NCBI RefSeq assembly: GCF_043290135.1
Contig: NC_134710.1
Span: 257,130,092-257,194,091, forward strand
DNA: 64,000 nt
Source of the DNA: Rhipicephalus microplus
Taxonomy: Eukaryota > Arthropoda > Arachnida > Ixodida > Ixodidae
Direction: 5' to 3'
In this document: positions 39,901 to 51,900 of the stretch, piece by piece
Numbering within the stretch: the stretch's first letter is position 1
Layout of the letters: each line of letters starts with the position of its first letter
Translations under genes and position numbers: made by a program
Notes under the pieces: generated by a model
The model's database searches: none
Seen by the model: only the letters and a program-made list of their open reading frames with translations
What the model was told of the DNA's origin: nothing

Positions 39901-42900
39901 CGGTGCAAAGCCAAGAAAGCACCTACTCAGAAAAAAAAAATTTGCTTTGCCGCAAAGCCTCCCTTCAGATTTGAAGGGGCCCTGCAACACTTGCTGAGCA
40001 TGGTCAGAAAACGCTGCCGATCGGTAGTCAAGGCTACCGAGAACACGCGAGGCAAGTATTATAGCGCAGCACGCAACCTGAAATTCACAACGAATTTTCT
40101 AAGCTAAAAATTGCTCTCTTCCATCGGCAAATGACACTACAAGCTCAAAAATCACTTGTCACAGCCAAGAAAGAAAATACGGCTCTGGTCACAGTCATTG
40201 GCTGATTTGAGCATGGCGCGCTCGTCGTTATCGGACCGCTGCGTGAGGCCACTGCTTGTCCACAAATACGTGCAGGATCGCACTGAAAGGCCTCGTATTC
40301 GAGGAAATAGGAGAGAGAAAAAATGCTCAAGGTCACTAGGCGCTCATGATGTTTTTTTCTTTTCTCGTGCCATCCTTCCCTACTTAGCTTCCAGCTTTTT
40401 TGAGGGGTCGAGAATGAAGAATGCAATTGCAGCATGTGACAAATTTTTGTAACTTGGCTTGTACTGGACTGATTCTAGAAACTTTGTGGCGGTAAATTTG
40501 TGAGGCGACAAGCACGTTTACTGGCTCCATGGATACCTGAAAAAGTGTTGCAGGGCTCCTTTAAAGGAACATGTTACCCTCAAATCAATTATTCATTTTA
40601 ATAAGCTTGTTATGATAGTTTATACGATTTAAGTATAATAAATGTTAAAACGTTATGTATCTTGCAGGTTATCACTCGGATCCTACCAAAACTACTAATC
40701 AAGGTTGTTTCGACTTCCTTTCAACGAAAAAAAAAAAGGCATTTGCATAGAGCCCCTATTTCCATTCAAAAGAAGTATCATGCAGGTTAGTTAGGTTATG
40801 ATAAATATTCCCTTTTTGTCATATGTCATACATACTATTCGTATTCGATACGAAATTATTCGACCAAAATCACTATTCGCTTCGAATTCGCTTCGACCCT
40901 GAAATTCACTATTCGCACAAGCCTACAAAGCAGTAATAATGAAGGCAGACCGAAATCAACAACTCAATAAAACATACCATTTATGACTAATAAACATTGT
41001 GTACAACTGCACATCGCTTTGTCACTCATTTACATGTGTGAGCAGGCAATGTCACGGGTGATATATGGTAATAATGAACAATCCCATAGCTTCGTCCACT
41101 CGTCATCATTCACTCCATGGGTATGCCACGATTTTTTGTTGGCAACTCCAGTTTAAACAAACAGCATCCAAACTTCCTTTAAGTGTGACACCCCAATTCA
41201 TCTTCATTAAAGGCTGGTTCACACAGGCAATTACCACTGGTCGCACGACCAAGTTAGTTGCTTTGCGACTGGCCACAAACGGTCACATTGGTCGCAAAGG
41301 GACTGGTTTGGGTAGTCACTAAATGCCCAATTTTTCAGTCGCATGACTGCAGTAGCAAAACGGTTGAAACCAATCAGCAAAGAACCAAAGTGACATCAGC
41401 ATTTCTTTACATTCGTTTTTTTTTACATTTTTTTTTCACTGGCCCACTGCCACCAAACACAAATGAGTGGATTCCTCTGTGCAACCATGGCCATCACACA
41501 GTTGCATATGGCTGGTTGCAGCTGAGTTGACACCAGCGGCCGCATTTTTGGTGAGGGTGCTAGCACTCCGGTCATTAAAGCAGATGAAACTTCGTGTTAC
41601 AATATGATCGGCTATATGCGTGTCCGTGTGCTTTTTCATGTGTTCCTTGAGTACGGTTGTTTGATAAGTGCGTGTGTTGCAGATGGTTTTTTACAGTGGT
41701 GTAATGCCGCCAAGCTGCTCTGTGTCACTGTGCAACTTAAACATGAAAAGAGGTGCTACTGTGAAGTACCACGTATTGCCCTGTGATCTACAGTTTGGGA
41801 AGTGTAGTATTAGTTACACAAACGAGCGCAAAAACAGGCACGCGCCGCTGCATCCAGATGACAACATCAAGCCACAGTGCTGACTGTTCCCTCTCAACCT
41901 GCACGCATGAGAAAAAAAGAAAAGAAATATCAAAAGGTGCCCAGGGTGTGCCATTACCCTCCACCCTCTGCCATCAGTCTACACACGCGCCAGCCTAACA
42001 TTCGTGCAGATCAAGGAGAATTCAGGACATCGCAATGGGCCCTCCTTTTGTTTCTATCGACGAACCAGCGACACGAATCTCTTTCCCCTAGCTGTTGCCA
42101 TGGTACATGCTATGCGCCGAACTATCACTTGAAATGTTCCAAACAAGAGGTGACTTAGGGTAGAACGGGGTGGTGAACTCGGCGAAGAAGTTATGTGTAT
42201 TGAGCGGTTTGAGTGAGTCGTGTAGTGCGGTCATTGATCGTGAAGAATCTTGAGATGATGCCGTGGGTGCACTAGTGTCGCCACGACAACAATCAGCGCT
42301 ACAGTTAGTTAGAGTGTTCCCTGGAAGAGAAATACTATATTTACTCTATTTACTCGTGTAATGAACGCACTTTATTTCTAGAAAAATTGCAGCAAAGTTG
42401 GGGGTGCATTTACCATGTGGGACAAATTTTATGAAAGATTTTCGGCATGAGCAAGAAATGTGGCAATTCAAAAAACAAAGTTAGGTCACTTAGCCTTTCG
42501 CAATTAACATATGTGTAGACTGTTTGAAAACAGCTCCTTTGTTTCACTTTACTCATCTTCAGTGGTTGATGGCAGCTATCTTCTGCAGGTTGTCCCCGCG
42601 CCGCCCACGTACGTCATAATAGTGTTTTACGGCTATGTTTTCACGCATTCGAGTAACCGCAACAGTGGTATCTGCTGTGATTTCGAACGTGCCCAGAAGG
42701 GTGCCCTACGATGCTACGATGCCCTTTGCCAACTTCACGCCAACTTTGCACTACGACCGCGACGACCCCGTTGACATTGTAGCAAGTAACCAATATTCCA
42801 GCATACTACCCCTTGGAGCATCAAAACAAACCGTCGATAACAAGATTAGCGACAAAATATGGTCGTTGCCTTGCTTCCACATGAGAAGTTCCTGTACGTA

Positions 42901-45900
42901 CGGAAAATAAGGGAAGCGAGAATCGTGGGTGCTACCATGTTGCGAAAATCGTCATGATCTTTTCTGGGCGACAAGCGATTTTTTTCTGGTTTTCCAGAAA
43001 CCTGTGACGCAATAGCAACGAATGACCCTTCGCGACAGTAAATTATGTCGTCATCGCTAGAAAATCGCGTGCACGTCATTGGGCCTTAAAGTTTCGTATT
43101 TGCAGAAAGCGACTGTCGGTGGGTGCGAGAAGTTTTGTGACCTTTGATCGGTGTATGCTTATCACTATCAGCTGTGACGTTTCTAGACTCGCACCGTTCG
43201 TGAACCCCGCTGTGGCGCACAAATAAAAAAGACGAGAGACATGCTGTGCACAGATAGAAAAGAACAAACAATACGGCATGCGACAACGAGTGAAGGGTGG
43301 GGAGGGACGAACTGAGGTGGCCGAGGAGAATCGGCATAATAATAAGAAAATGAAAGAGATCCAACGAGTAAGGAGGCACTAGGTGTCGGTTAGCGAGACT
43401 ACAGAGGATAAATGTAGAGGGTGCGTTTATTATGCGGGAAAAAAAATTAAAATTTTGACGACTGAAGCTGGGGGGTGCATTTATTATGCGACAACAAGAG
43501 CTCAACTTGGGTGAGTTGGTTCGAGAGTGATGAACGCAAGTAAAGACGGTATTCAAGACACGTTCAAAGAATTGTAGACTACACAAGTGGTAAATACTCA
43601 AGGCCGCTAAGTGTTCTTGTACGGTTTGTAATGCATGAAACTGCATTTGTAGTGTGGTAGGTTTGTTTCCGTTGTTTTAAATACCCTCCAAGTGATTTTG
43701 TGTGTTGTGATTGATACCTGCCGAGTGTGCAAGTTTCTATGATGCTTGTACTGCCGTAAATGAAAATAAATTTTGTTTGTGTTCTGAACTCTTGGTTTTA
43801 ACTCAATCTTTGTACCACAACCGGCATTGTTGGCACACTAAAAAGACCTACATTTAAATTGTGCGTGATTTTTTGGTGCATTTTGGTGAGCCAATACGTC
43901 AGTCCTTGGAATCTTCCTGGTGAGTGCCTCCCCATTAGCGGCATCAGTGACACTCTTCATTTAAGGTGATTGATATGTGGGGTTTAATGTCCCAAAACCA
44001 CCATATGATTATGAGAGACGCCGTAGTGGAGGGCTCCGGAAATTTTGACCACCTGGGGTTCTTTAACGTGCACCCAAATCTGAGCACACAGGCCTACAAC
44101 ATTTCCGCCTCCATCGGAAATGCAGCCGTTGCAGCCGGGATTCGATCCCGCGACCTAGGAGTCGGGAGCCGAGTACCTTAGCCACTAGACCACTGCGGTC
44201 GGGCTCATTTAAGGTGAGTCAAATGGGCAACATTCATGGAGAGTTTTGAGACCCACTCTATGAATGACTGGCACTCCATAGGCAAACTGTTCACATTAGT
44301 GGTGAAATATGTACATCTAATAACGACTTCAGCATTGAACCTGTGATGTGCAACTACAGAGTGCATTATTTACGACTAGATCAGAGTCACTGTTACACGT
44401 ATCAATGTATGTGGAAGCACTTTTCCGGGGAGGAGCTTTGGCGCCGGAGCGTGGCGATAGGCGAACTAGACCCGACACGCCACTTTAGCGGCATGCAATA
44501 GGCTGCACCTTCTTTTTTGTTCACGGGCCGTGTTAGCACGATGACAATCTCTTCTTCACTCGAATCGAAGTCCATGAGGCTGCTGGGAATGATGCAAGAA
44601 AGCTGCTGCCGAAAATAATAAATGCGGCGGGCACGTATCAATGTATGTGGAAGCACTTTTCCGGGGAGGAGCATTGGCGCCGGAGCGCAGTAATAGGCGA
44701 ACTAGACCCGACTTCACTCGAATTGAAGTCCATGAGGCTGCTGGGAATGATGCAAGAAAGCTGCTGCCGAAAATAATAAATGCGGCGGGCTCACCTGGCT
44801 CCTCTCTCTCAGCTGGTGGCAATCAGCTGATCACCACCAATCTTCAAAGTTCTCACTAGTAACGACATCCGGATTTGAATCTCCGGGTTTGCGACTGCCA
44901 GTTGCTCGCATGCAACCTCTGCCAATGTGAACATCAGTCGCTTTTTGGTCGCCAGTCACAAAAGGTTGCGCGACCGGTCCTAGTAGTTGCTCGTGTGAAC
45001 CAACCTCAACTGTCCTGTATTCTTGATAACTTCTTAGGTGCTACGATATGCTGGTACTGTTAAGCGATTTCTTATTGCGTTAGCACTCTAAAGGACCAGA
45101 GAAAAAGATAGGCCAAGCTTCTCGGAACATACATCGACTGCTAATACCGAACATCACAGAGTGCATTCTTCCTTGATTTTTAAAGTGTGAATGTTCGCCT
45201 ATAATACGCTCCGAACAGATTTGTGCATGAATATTTCCATTACTTTCATAAAGTAGGGAAAGTCTGCCGTCTTCTATCTGGGCGAAACAATTAAACCTTT
45301 GAAGGAGTCTCATTTCATACAACATTTAAAGCCCTATCTTGCAAGAAATACTTAAGCAGGGCAACAATAACAGCATTTCAAACAAATGTTTTGTGGTACC
45401 ATAAAAAACAAGCTATCATAGCTGGATGTTTTCCTTCTTTGTTGATTTCAAAATTACCAAGCTGGCTGTTAACAAAATATAAAAAAAGCAAAACTGAACC
45501 AGTGCATGCTGAAACCCGAGAAAATGTCTTAAAATCCTTCGTACCTACACCATCTCTCCTCAACCCTCATCCAAGAAATAGATATGAAGGTACGACGACA
45601 GAGAAAGCTAGATTTTTATATTGACTGGAACAACATGCACAAGAGTTTTTTTTTTATGAATGAGAACAATAGAAAAACAAACAAAAACAATAGTAAATAT
45701 GTACTTGGTGAAGCTCCTTGATTTGGTTGTTGGCTTTCTGCAGCTCCTGCTGCACCGTGAGCTCTTGCTGACGAAGGGCAGCAAGTTCTCGCTTGATGAT
45801 GTAGTTGTCTTCTGCTTCCTGAGCCCGCACCACTTGGCCTTGAATCAGACGGTCAGCCAGTGCAGAGCTCTCCTGCAAAAGAAGACAATGTCATGCCTGA

Positions 45901-48900
45901 GTTTGGCAAGTGTCCAGCTACGCTTTATGTTGGTAGTGGTCTCAACTTGGCAGGCAAGTCATAACCACCTTGTCATAACAGTGTACATGTTAAAGGGGCC
46001 CTCCAACACTTTTTGAGCATGGCCAGAAAACGCTTTCGAATGGCAGTCAAGGTTCCAGGGAACACGCAAGCCAAATATTATAGCGCAACACGCAGCCTGG
46101 AATTCACAATAAATTCTGAAAGTCAGCTAAAAATTGCTTTCTCTTCTCTCAACAAATGAAGGTACAAACTCAAAAATCCCTCATCACAGCCATTGTATCA
46201 GCTGATTTGAGCAAGGTGCGCTCGGTTGTTACTCAGGCTGTTACTATGGCTTACTTGCCCACATGTGTGCACGCAATCATACTGAAAAACTGCGTATTCA
46301 AAAAAAAAAAAAAAGAAAAAGTGCTCAAGGTTACAAGGCACCCATGACGTATTTTCTTTGTACCGTCTCTCCCTGCTTAGCTTCCAGCGCTTTCAGTGGA
46401 ACAAGAGAAGAGAGAATGTGTTTACAGTGTGCAACAAATCTTTGTAACTCCGCTCATTCTAAATGAATTCTAAAATTTTTTGTGACGGAGAAGTTGTGAG
46501 GCAATAAGCTGTTTTAGTGAATCCATTTCATGGACACTTCAAAAAGTGTTGCAGTGGCCCTTTAAAAAGCACTGAAAACAGTGAAATTTTAAATTATGCT
46601 TTAGAATATACTGCACAACATACTTTTACTTCAACTTTTCTTTTAAAGTTATTCAAGGATTCAGGCCAAAGTAGCAGGTCTGTACAGTTCCATGAATCCG
46701 ATAACAAAAACTTCAACAAAATGTGCCAATACAGCGAAAAATAGCTATCAGCATTTCGACAAGTAGCAACTTAAGCAATTACTAATGCCAACAGCATGCT
46801 AACTACTGTTATTCAGCAGTGGCGACTTTCACTCTGGTTTAATACCAAGTCAGACATAGCTTGCATGCTCCTCAAAAACTGCCATGATTTTCACTGTCCC
46901 ACAGCAATGCCCTTATAGCCAACATTTAGCAGTAAAATTATGAAATGCAAAGCAACTTCACTGTAGCTCTTACCTGCTCAAGGTGTTCTATCCTTTGTCT
47001 TAGAAGCCTGTTCTCTGTACGAAGCCTCTGATGACCAGAAAAAAAAAAGATTGCAGGTTGAATCTATATAGCAGTACTACCGAATCAACTTCTAAGAGCA
47101 TAAACACTGCAACAATAGTTGGTGTATGCACAGATAGACTAGTTTGTCAGCCATGATATTGATAAATCAGAGCTCAAATTACACATTCATGCAAAATAAA
47201 GAAAGAAGACACAAACACCAGAGCTTGTGTTTGCACCTTCTGTATGTGGGCATGAATGTGTCTTTTGTGCACTGCTACATCAATAACAAAGATTCGTGAA
47301 TGTTAACACCTCAACCACATGACACATGCACACCAAATTTCCTTCAGCACTACCAATACACTGCATGAAGAAAAATGGTTGCAGATGTTAAGTGGCTAAT
47401 AATGCATCATACTATCAGCAAAGCAGTAAAATCCTACCCAAAGTACTGAAGAAACTACAGCTAATTAAACCTCAATGTATCATATTTCAATAAATGAAAA
47501 TTCTTAATATAACACGAAAATCAAGTTTTTAAAACTTCATGCTTTATAAAACACTATGTACTTGTAACTTGCATATAACAAAGTGTTTTTATTCCAATGA
47601 AATTTCAATGCTGTCACAGAGGAAGGCCAAAGTAATAAAGCAAAACTATTGCAGGTTGCTGTGGTCCAATGACTTAGTAGTATAGAACTGTTTGCAAATG
47701 TACATTGCACAAAAAGAACTGGGAGCATACACATGGGGTATTATGAAATGGAGGCTCTGTGCAGCATAGCAGTAGCTCTGTATTTCAAGAGTTCATTGCG
47801 CAGCAGCCAATTTGGTGTTTTTCCGGCTGCCTAAACTGAGTAACAATCATAAGGAGCAACAAGGGCAGTGAGATGGCCATATCAAAGGGGGCCGAAACAC
47901 TTTTTTCTGCGTACAATGGAACCCCAATTATAGGACTTTGGGAGAACAACAAAAACTGCAATGTAATCCGAGTGTCATAATATTGAAACACTAGGAATAT
48001 AGGTGGTACTGAAAAAGTAGAGATGGGGACACTCATTCTTCCCAAAAATGGGTAAAGACTACCCAAATAAGCCTACGGCACAAACCTGTGTTGTTCCAAG
48101 GTAAGTAAATTTAACTTACAAAAATTACAACTAAGTACTTAATTGGAGGTTCAACCAAAAATCAGTCATATAGCTTATTTGTTTTAAACATACACAAATA
48201 ACATCAACTGTCCTCGTGCGATCAATGATCAAATGCATCAGGTGTCAATGAAACCAGACAGACACCTGTAATTTAAATGCACATAAGGACACATATTTTA
48301 AAAATGCTGAAAAATTTAAGAAGAATTCCCAGATCATCAAGTTCCTGAAATCAATGTGTACAAAAGTAAAAAAGAATGGCATGCAGAGAGATATTTGTAA
48401 ATGATCAATCAAGCAATCGAAAATGTCTTGAGCATGTGTGTAGAAAGTGACCTTTTTTTTTTCCACGTAGCGAGACATTCAATGTGTCCCAGCTACATGT
48501 TTAATTTTAGAAAACTTGATAGAATGCAAGATGACACTTCGCAATAGATCTATAAGTATGAAAGCAGACTAAACACATGAAGTGCAACCTGTACAGTCAT
48601 GTAGAAAATAGTGTACAGAAGGCTGCATTAGTAAGGGCAGTACCAACATATAACGAGTAATTTTATTAACACTTCCCATAGTTGCAATATGCATGCACAT
48701 CTCCACAAACATTAAATAAACAAAGAGATTTAAAGAAAGCAATAGTAAACAATTGCTTTCCTATATAATCTACAGCCCATTAGTGAACAACTAAAGCTTT
48801 AGTACTTACGATAGGTCATATCACATGAATATGATGGAAACCGACTGTTACAAATGTTTTACTGCAGTGAGTTCACTCTAAGTGAGATTTCACTTTAGTG

Positions 48901-51900
48901 AGTTCTTTTATGAGAATCTGCATGAAATCAAACACGCAATCTTACATTTAGGTCATATGGCTATTCTTATCATCATTTTGAAACACGCTTTTTCAATAGA
49001 TGCCACTATCACAGATAGGGCATGATCCAAGTGGTATCCCTCAAAATCATTATCTATAACATTTTCCATGTACACCTTTACAAGTTTTCCTTGACAGCCA
49101 GCTTTTTCTACTGACCTTTATGCTATTGTGGGTGTTTTTATTGTACACTTACCCTCAGCTCAATCATTTCTTCATGCTCCTTAACCTTAAGTGCCGTGTA
49201 CTCTTTTTCCAGCCTGTAAAGAAAGAGCAAAATGAAAGATTAATGAAGATAAACCAACACAGTGATCACTCTCATTAGCATGCCACTCTCACAACATGCA
49301 TAACTTTCGTAACTACATCACACTGAAACATCTGAACCTTGCTGTATCAACCCAAAGCTCCAGTTCCTAGTTTTATTAAATCCAAGTAGACATTCTCTAC
49401 ATCTAACAGTTGTAACATCCCCTCAGAAATCCCATGCGATAAGTTAGCATTATATTCAGTGTGTTCACTGACAGTTTCAATGCTGTTACGGGGTTTGTAA
49501 GAAAGGTTCATTTACAATGAGCTGGGCGACGAGTGTCGGTGAGTACTGATGATGATGACCTAAATGCACGGCTCACACCGACTCTAGGCGATTGGTCAAG
49601 AAGCGAGTAATTAGATAGAGGAAATCACATATTACTTGTAAATCTAATGGTCAGTACTGCATGTCGTTCTTCTCTTCAACCTCTGTTGCTGTTGTCGCTG
49701 CTCCTCCTTCACTAAGGATCAGACCCACTAACATTGATCCCCTTGCCGCAAAAGCCCACGAAGAGAAAAGTTGGTTGAAACGTCACTGAGGAAAAGGATT
49801 CAGGCGTGCTGGCAGTGAGGTGTGCAATCTTATAATTCAGTTCACTGAGACACTATCAGAATGAACAGTCCAACAGTGTTGGCGAGCAATTTTGGCACAG
49901 TCCAAGATTCCATACCAGAGTCCATAACCACACTAGGTCACCAGGATCGTAGGCAACTTGACGGTGTCGGCTGTCATACCAGGATTTATAGTACTCCAGT
50001 GAAGCCAGATTATGCAATTGAGCGAGCCGCCAAGCCTTCTCCGCGCAACACAGTGTTTTGCAATACAAGCGTTGTTGTGACTGCAGAAAGCAAAGATAGT
50101 GTCCAAAGTGTATCGAGGTGGACGAGCGTAAAGATGAAAAACGGGCTGAATCCAGTGGTCTTTTACTGCGGTATTATATGCGTACGTGACGAATGGCAGC
50201 ACTTTGTCCCAGTTTTTGTGGTCCGAGCTAACGTACACGAATATCATGTTCATGAGGGTTCTATTCGTACACTCGGTCAAGCTACTGGTCTGAGGGTGAT
50301 AGGGCATGGAATGTCGCAGGTTTGAGGCAGACAGATGTAAAAGCTTTTTAACAATATCAGCTGTGAACCGACGACCACAATCACTAATGATCACGCATGG
50401 AGGACCATGACAAAGTATTATCGAATGTAGTACAAATTTCAATACATTAGTTGCTGTTGCAGAGGGTAGCATAGCCGTTTGGCAGAACCGAGTCAGGTAG
50501 TTGGCGCACACTATAATCCAACACCTGGCTGCCCTTAGATGAATGTTGGAAAGGTTCTATCAGACCGATGCCTACTTGTTCAAAGGTGAGCTGGGTGGCA
50601 ACACAGGATTTAGGCAACTGGCTTGGGCAACAGTAGGTCTCTTGTGGATTTATTTTGGCACAATTGGCTACACAGGTCTCCACTGTATTGCGCATTTATG
50701 GCCAGCAAAATCTTTCATAAGCATGATGGAGTGTCAGCATTCATCCTAGGTGACCTGAAGTTGGGTCATTGTGCCCGATGCGCAAAACTGAATAGCGAAC
50801 AGCTTCTAGCACCACGAGAAGGAATTGTGCACCTGTCGCAGAGAAATTCTTCTCATAAAGCAACCTATCATGAACACAAAAATGGCACGCTGTTGACTCT
50901 TTTGCAGCAGAGGAAAGTGGCTCTAGACTCCGATCTTCACGCTGTTTTTTTGTGAAGGCTGCAATACCTGGAAAATCCCCATGAATGGCTGCAATTAAGG
51001 GGAGATGCTACTAGAAGACGCTTCTTTTTTTATACAGTCGAGCCCACATTTAACAGCCCCACTCAAAACGAACTTTCGCTTAAAACGAACAATATCTGCA
51101 TGACCGTGAAAATGTACATTTTTTCAATGGCACAAAATCGCACTTACAACGAACGCAAGCGCCGCCGATTGGTTACAGCGAACGGAGTCGGCACTCTGCG
51201 GATTTCCCGGGAAACCACTTTCGACCACCCATCACGCATCCGCGAGGTGCCCATAGATTCTTATTGTTAAACGCCCACCTTGCCTTCGCACTCCTCTAGT
51301 TGCCGCTCTCCCCAACCGCCAATGCTTTTAAAGACGATAGTCTTTCTTGAGGGCCTTCGACAAAAAAATTTTGGTCTGTCTGTCTGTACATTTGTCTGTT
51401 TGTCTGCTTAACGATGCCTCAAACGGCCGACCCCATCCGCACCACCCACCAATATTGCTCAAGATTTAGTGTTCATACTTGTGCGATTGTCAATCAAAAA
51501 GCAATTAATGCGCATATCTGAGTTACCATAACAACAAGTCGATGTTTTTTATGTGTGGCTTTATACTAGAGAAGGCACACAAGTAATTCTAAGGACCCTA
51601 GCGTTAAACACGCTGCGCTGACAGAGCAATGCTCAAAAAGGCAAGTGTTACCAACGCTTTGCTAAAACGACACGCTGGTGGCACCTGTTCATCCTTTATG
51701 TTCTACACCTTGTCGCCTCCGAGAATGGCACGCATCTTTCTCCGCAGGCGCGCACGCCTTTCTTCGTTATCGAAGATAACTGCCAAATGGCGCTCATGTC
51801 TAACGTGCCTCGATGCGCTCGTTTGCCTCCGCTGCACGCTTGAGGCACTCTATCGCAGCGGCTCCAGAATACCATTCCACGATTTTCTTGCGCAGAACAT

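Larger units (their letters stand above)
41212..45005. mobile_element. 3.8 kb element with GGCTGGTTCACAC ends
   Basis: Inverted termini GGCTGGTTCACACAGGCAA and the complement of GCTCGTGTGAACCAACC extend into related GTCGC/TTGCGACTGGC words on both sides. I could not settle the target duplication. The minus strand near 44585 encodes MDFDSSEEEIVIVLTRP, reminiscent of the acidic start of some Harbinger-type proteins, which is only a hint. Nested inside are a CTGTATTTAC-type element (42333-43551), a SINE (43970-44204) and a local duplication. Confidence 0.6.
37938..45704 (-). other. Evi5: Evi5 intron packed with nested elements
   Basis: A 7.8 kb intron containing the Helitron remnant, nested MITEs and the GGCTGGTTCACAC element. 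Stretches 37938-38542 and 45010-45704 hold no assigned feature; 38340-38400 resembles dispersed tick repeat sequence (GGCGAAGCACCTTAGGGTCT). Confidence 0.8.

Noticed and set aside
43086..43646. 186-residue minus-strand ORF with hydrophobic stretches
   Set aside because: It lies in the CTGTATTTAC-type element near its right end; composition is Leu/Ser/His/Phe-rich with no recognisable motif.
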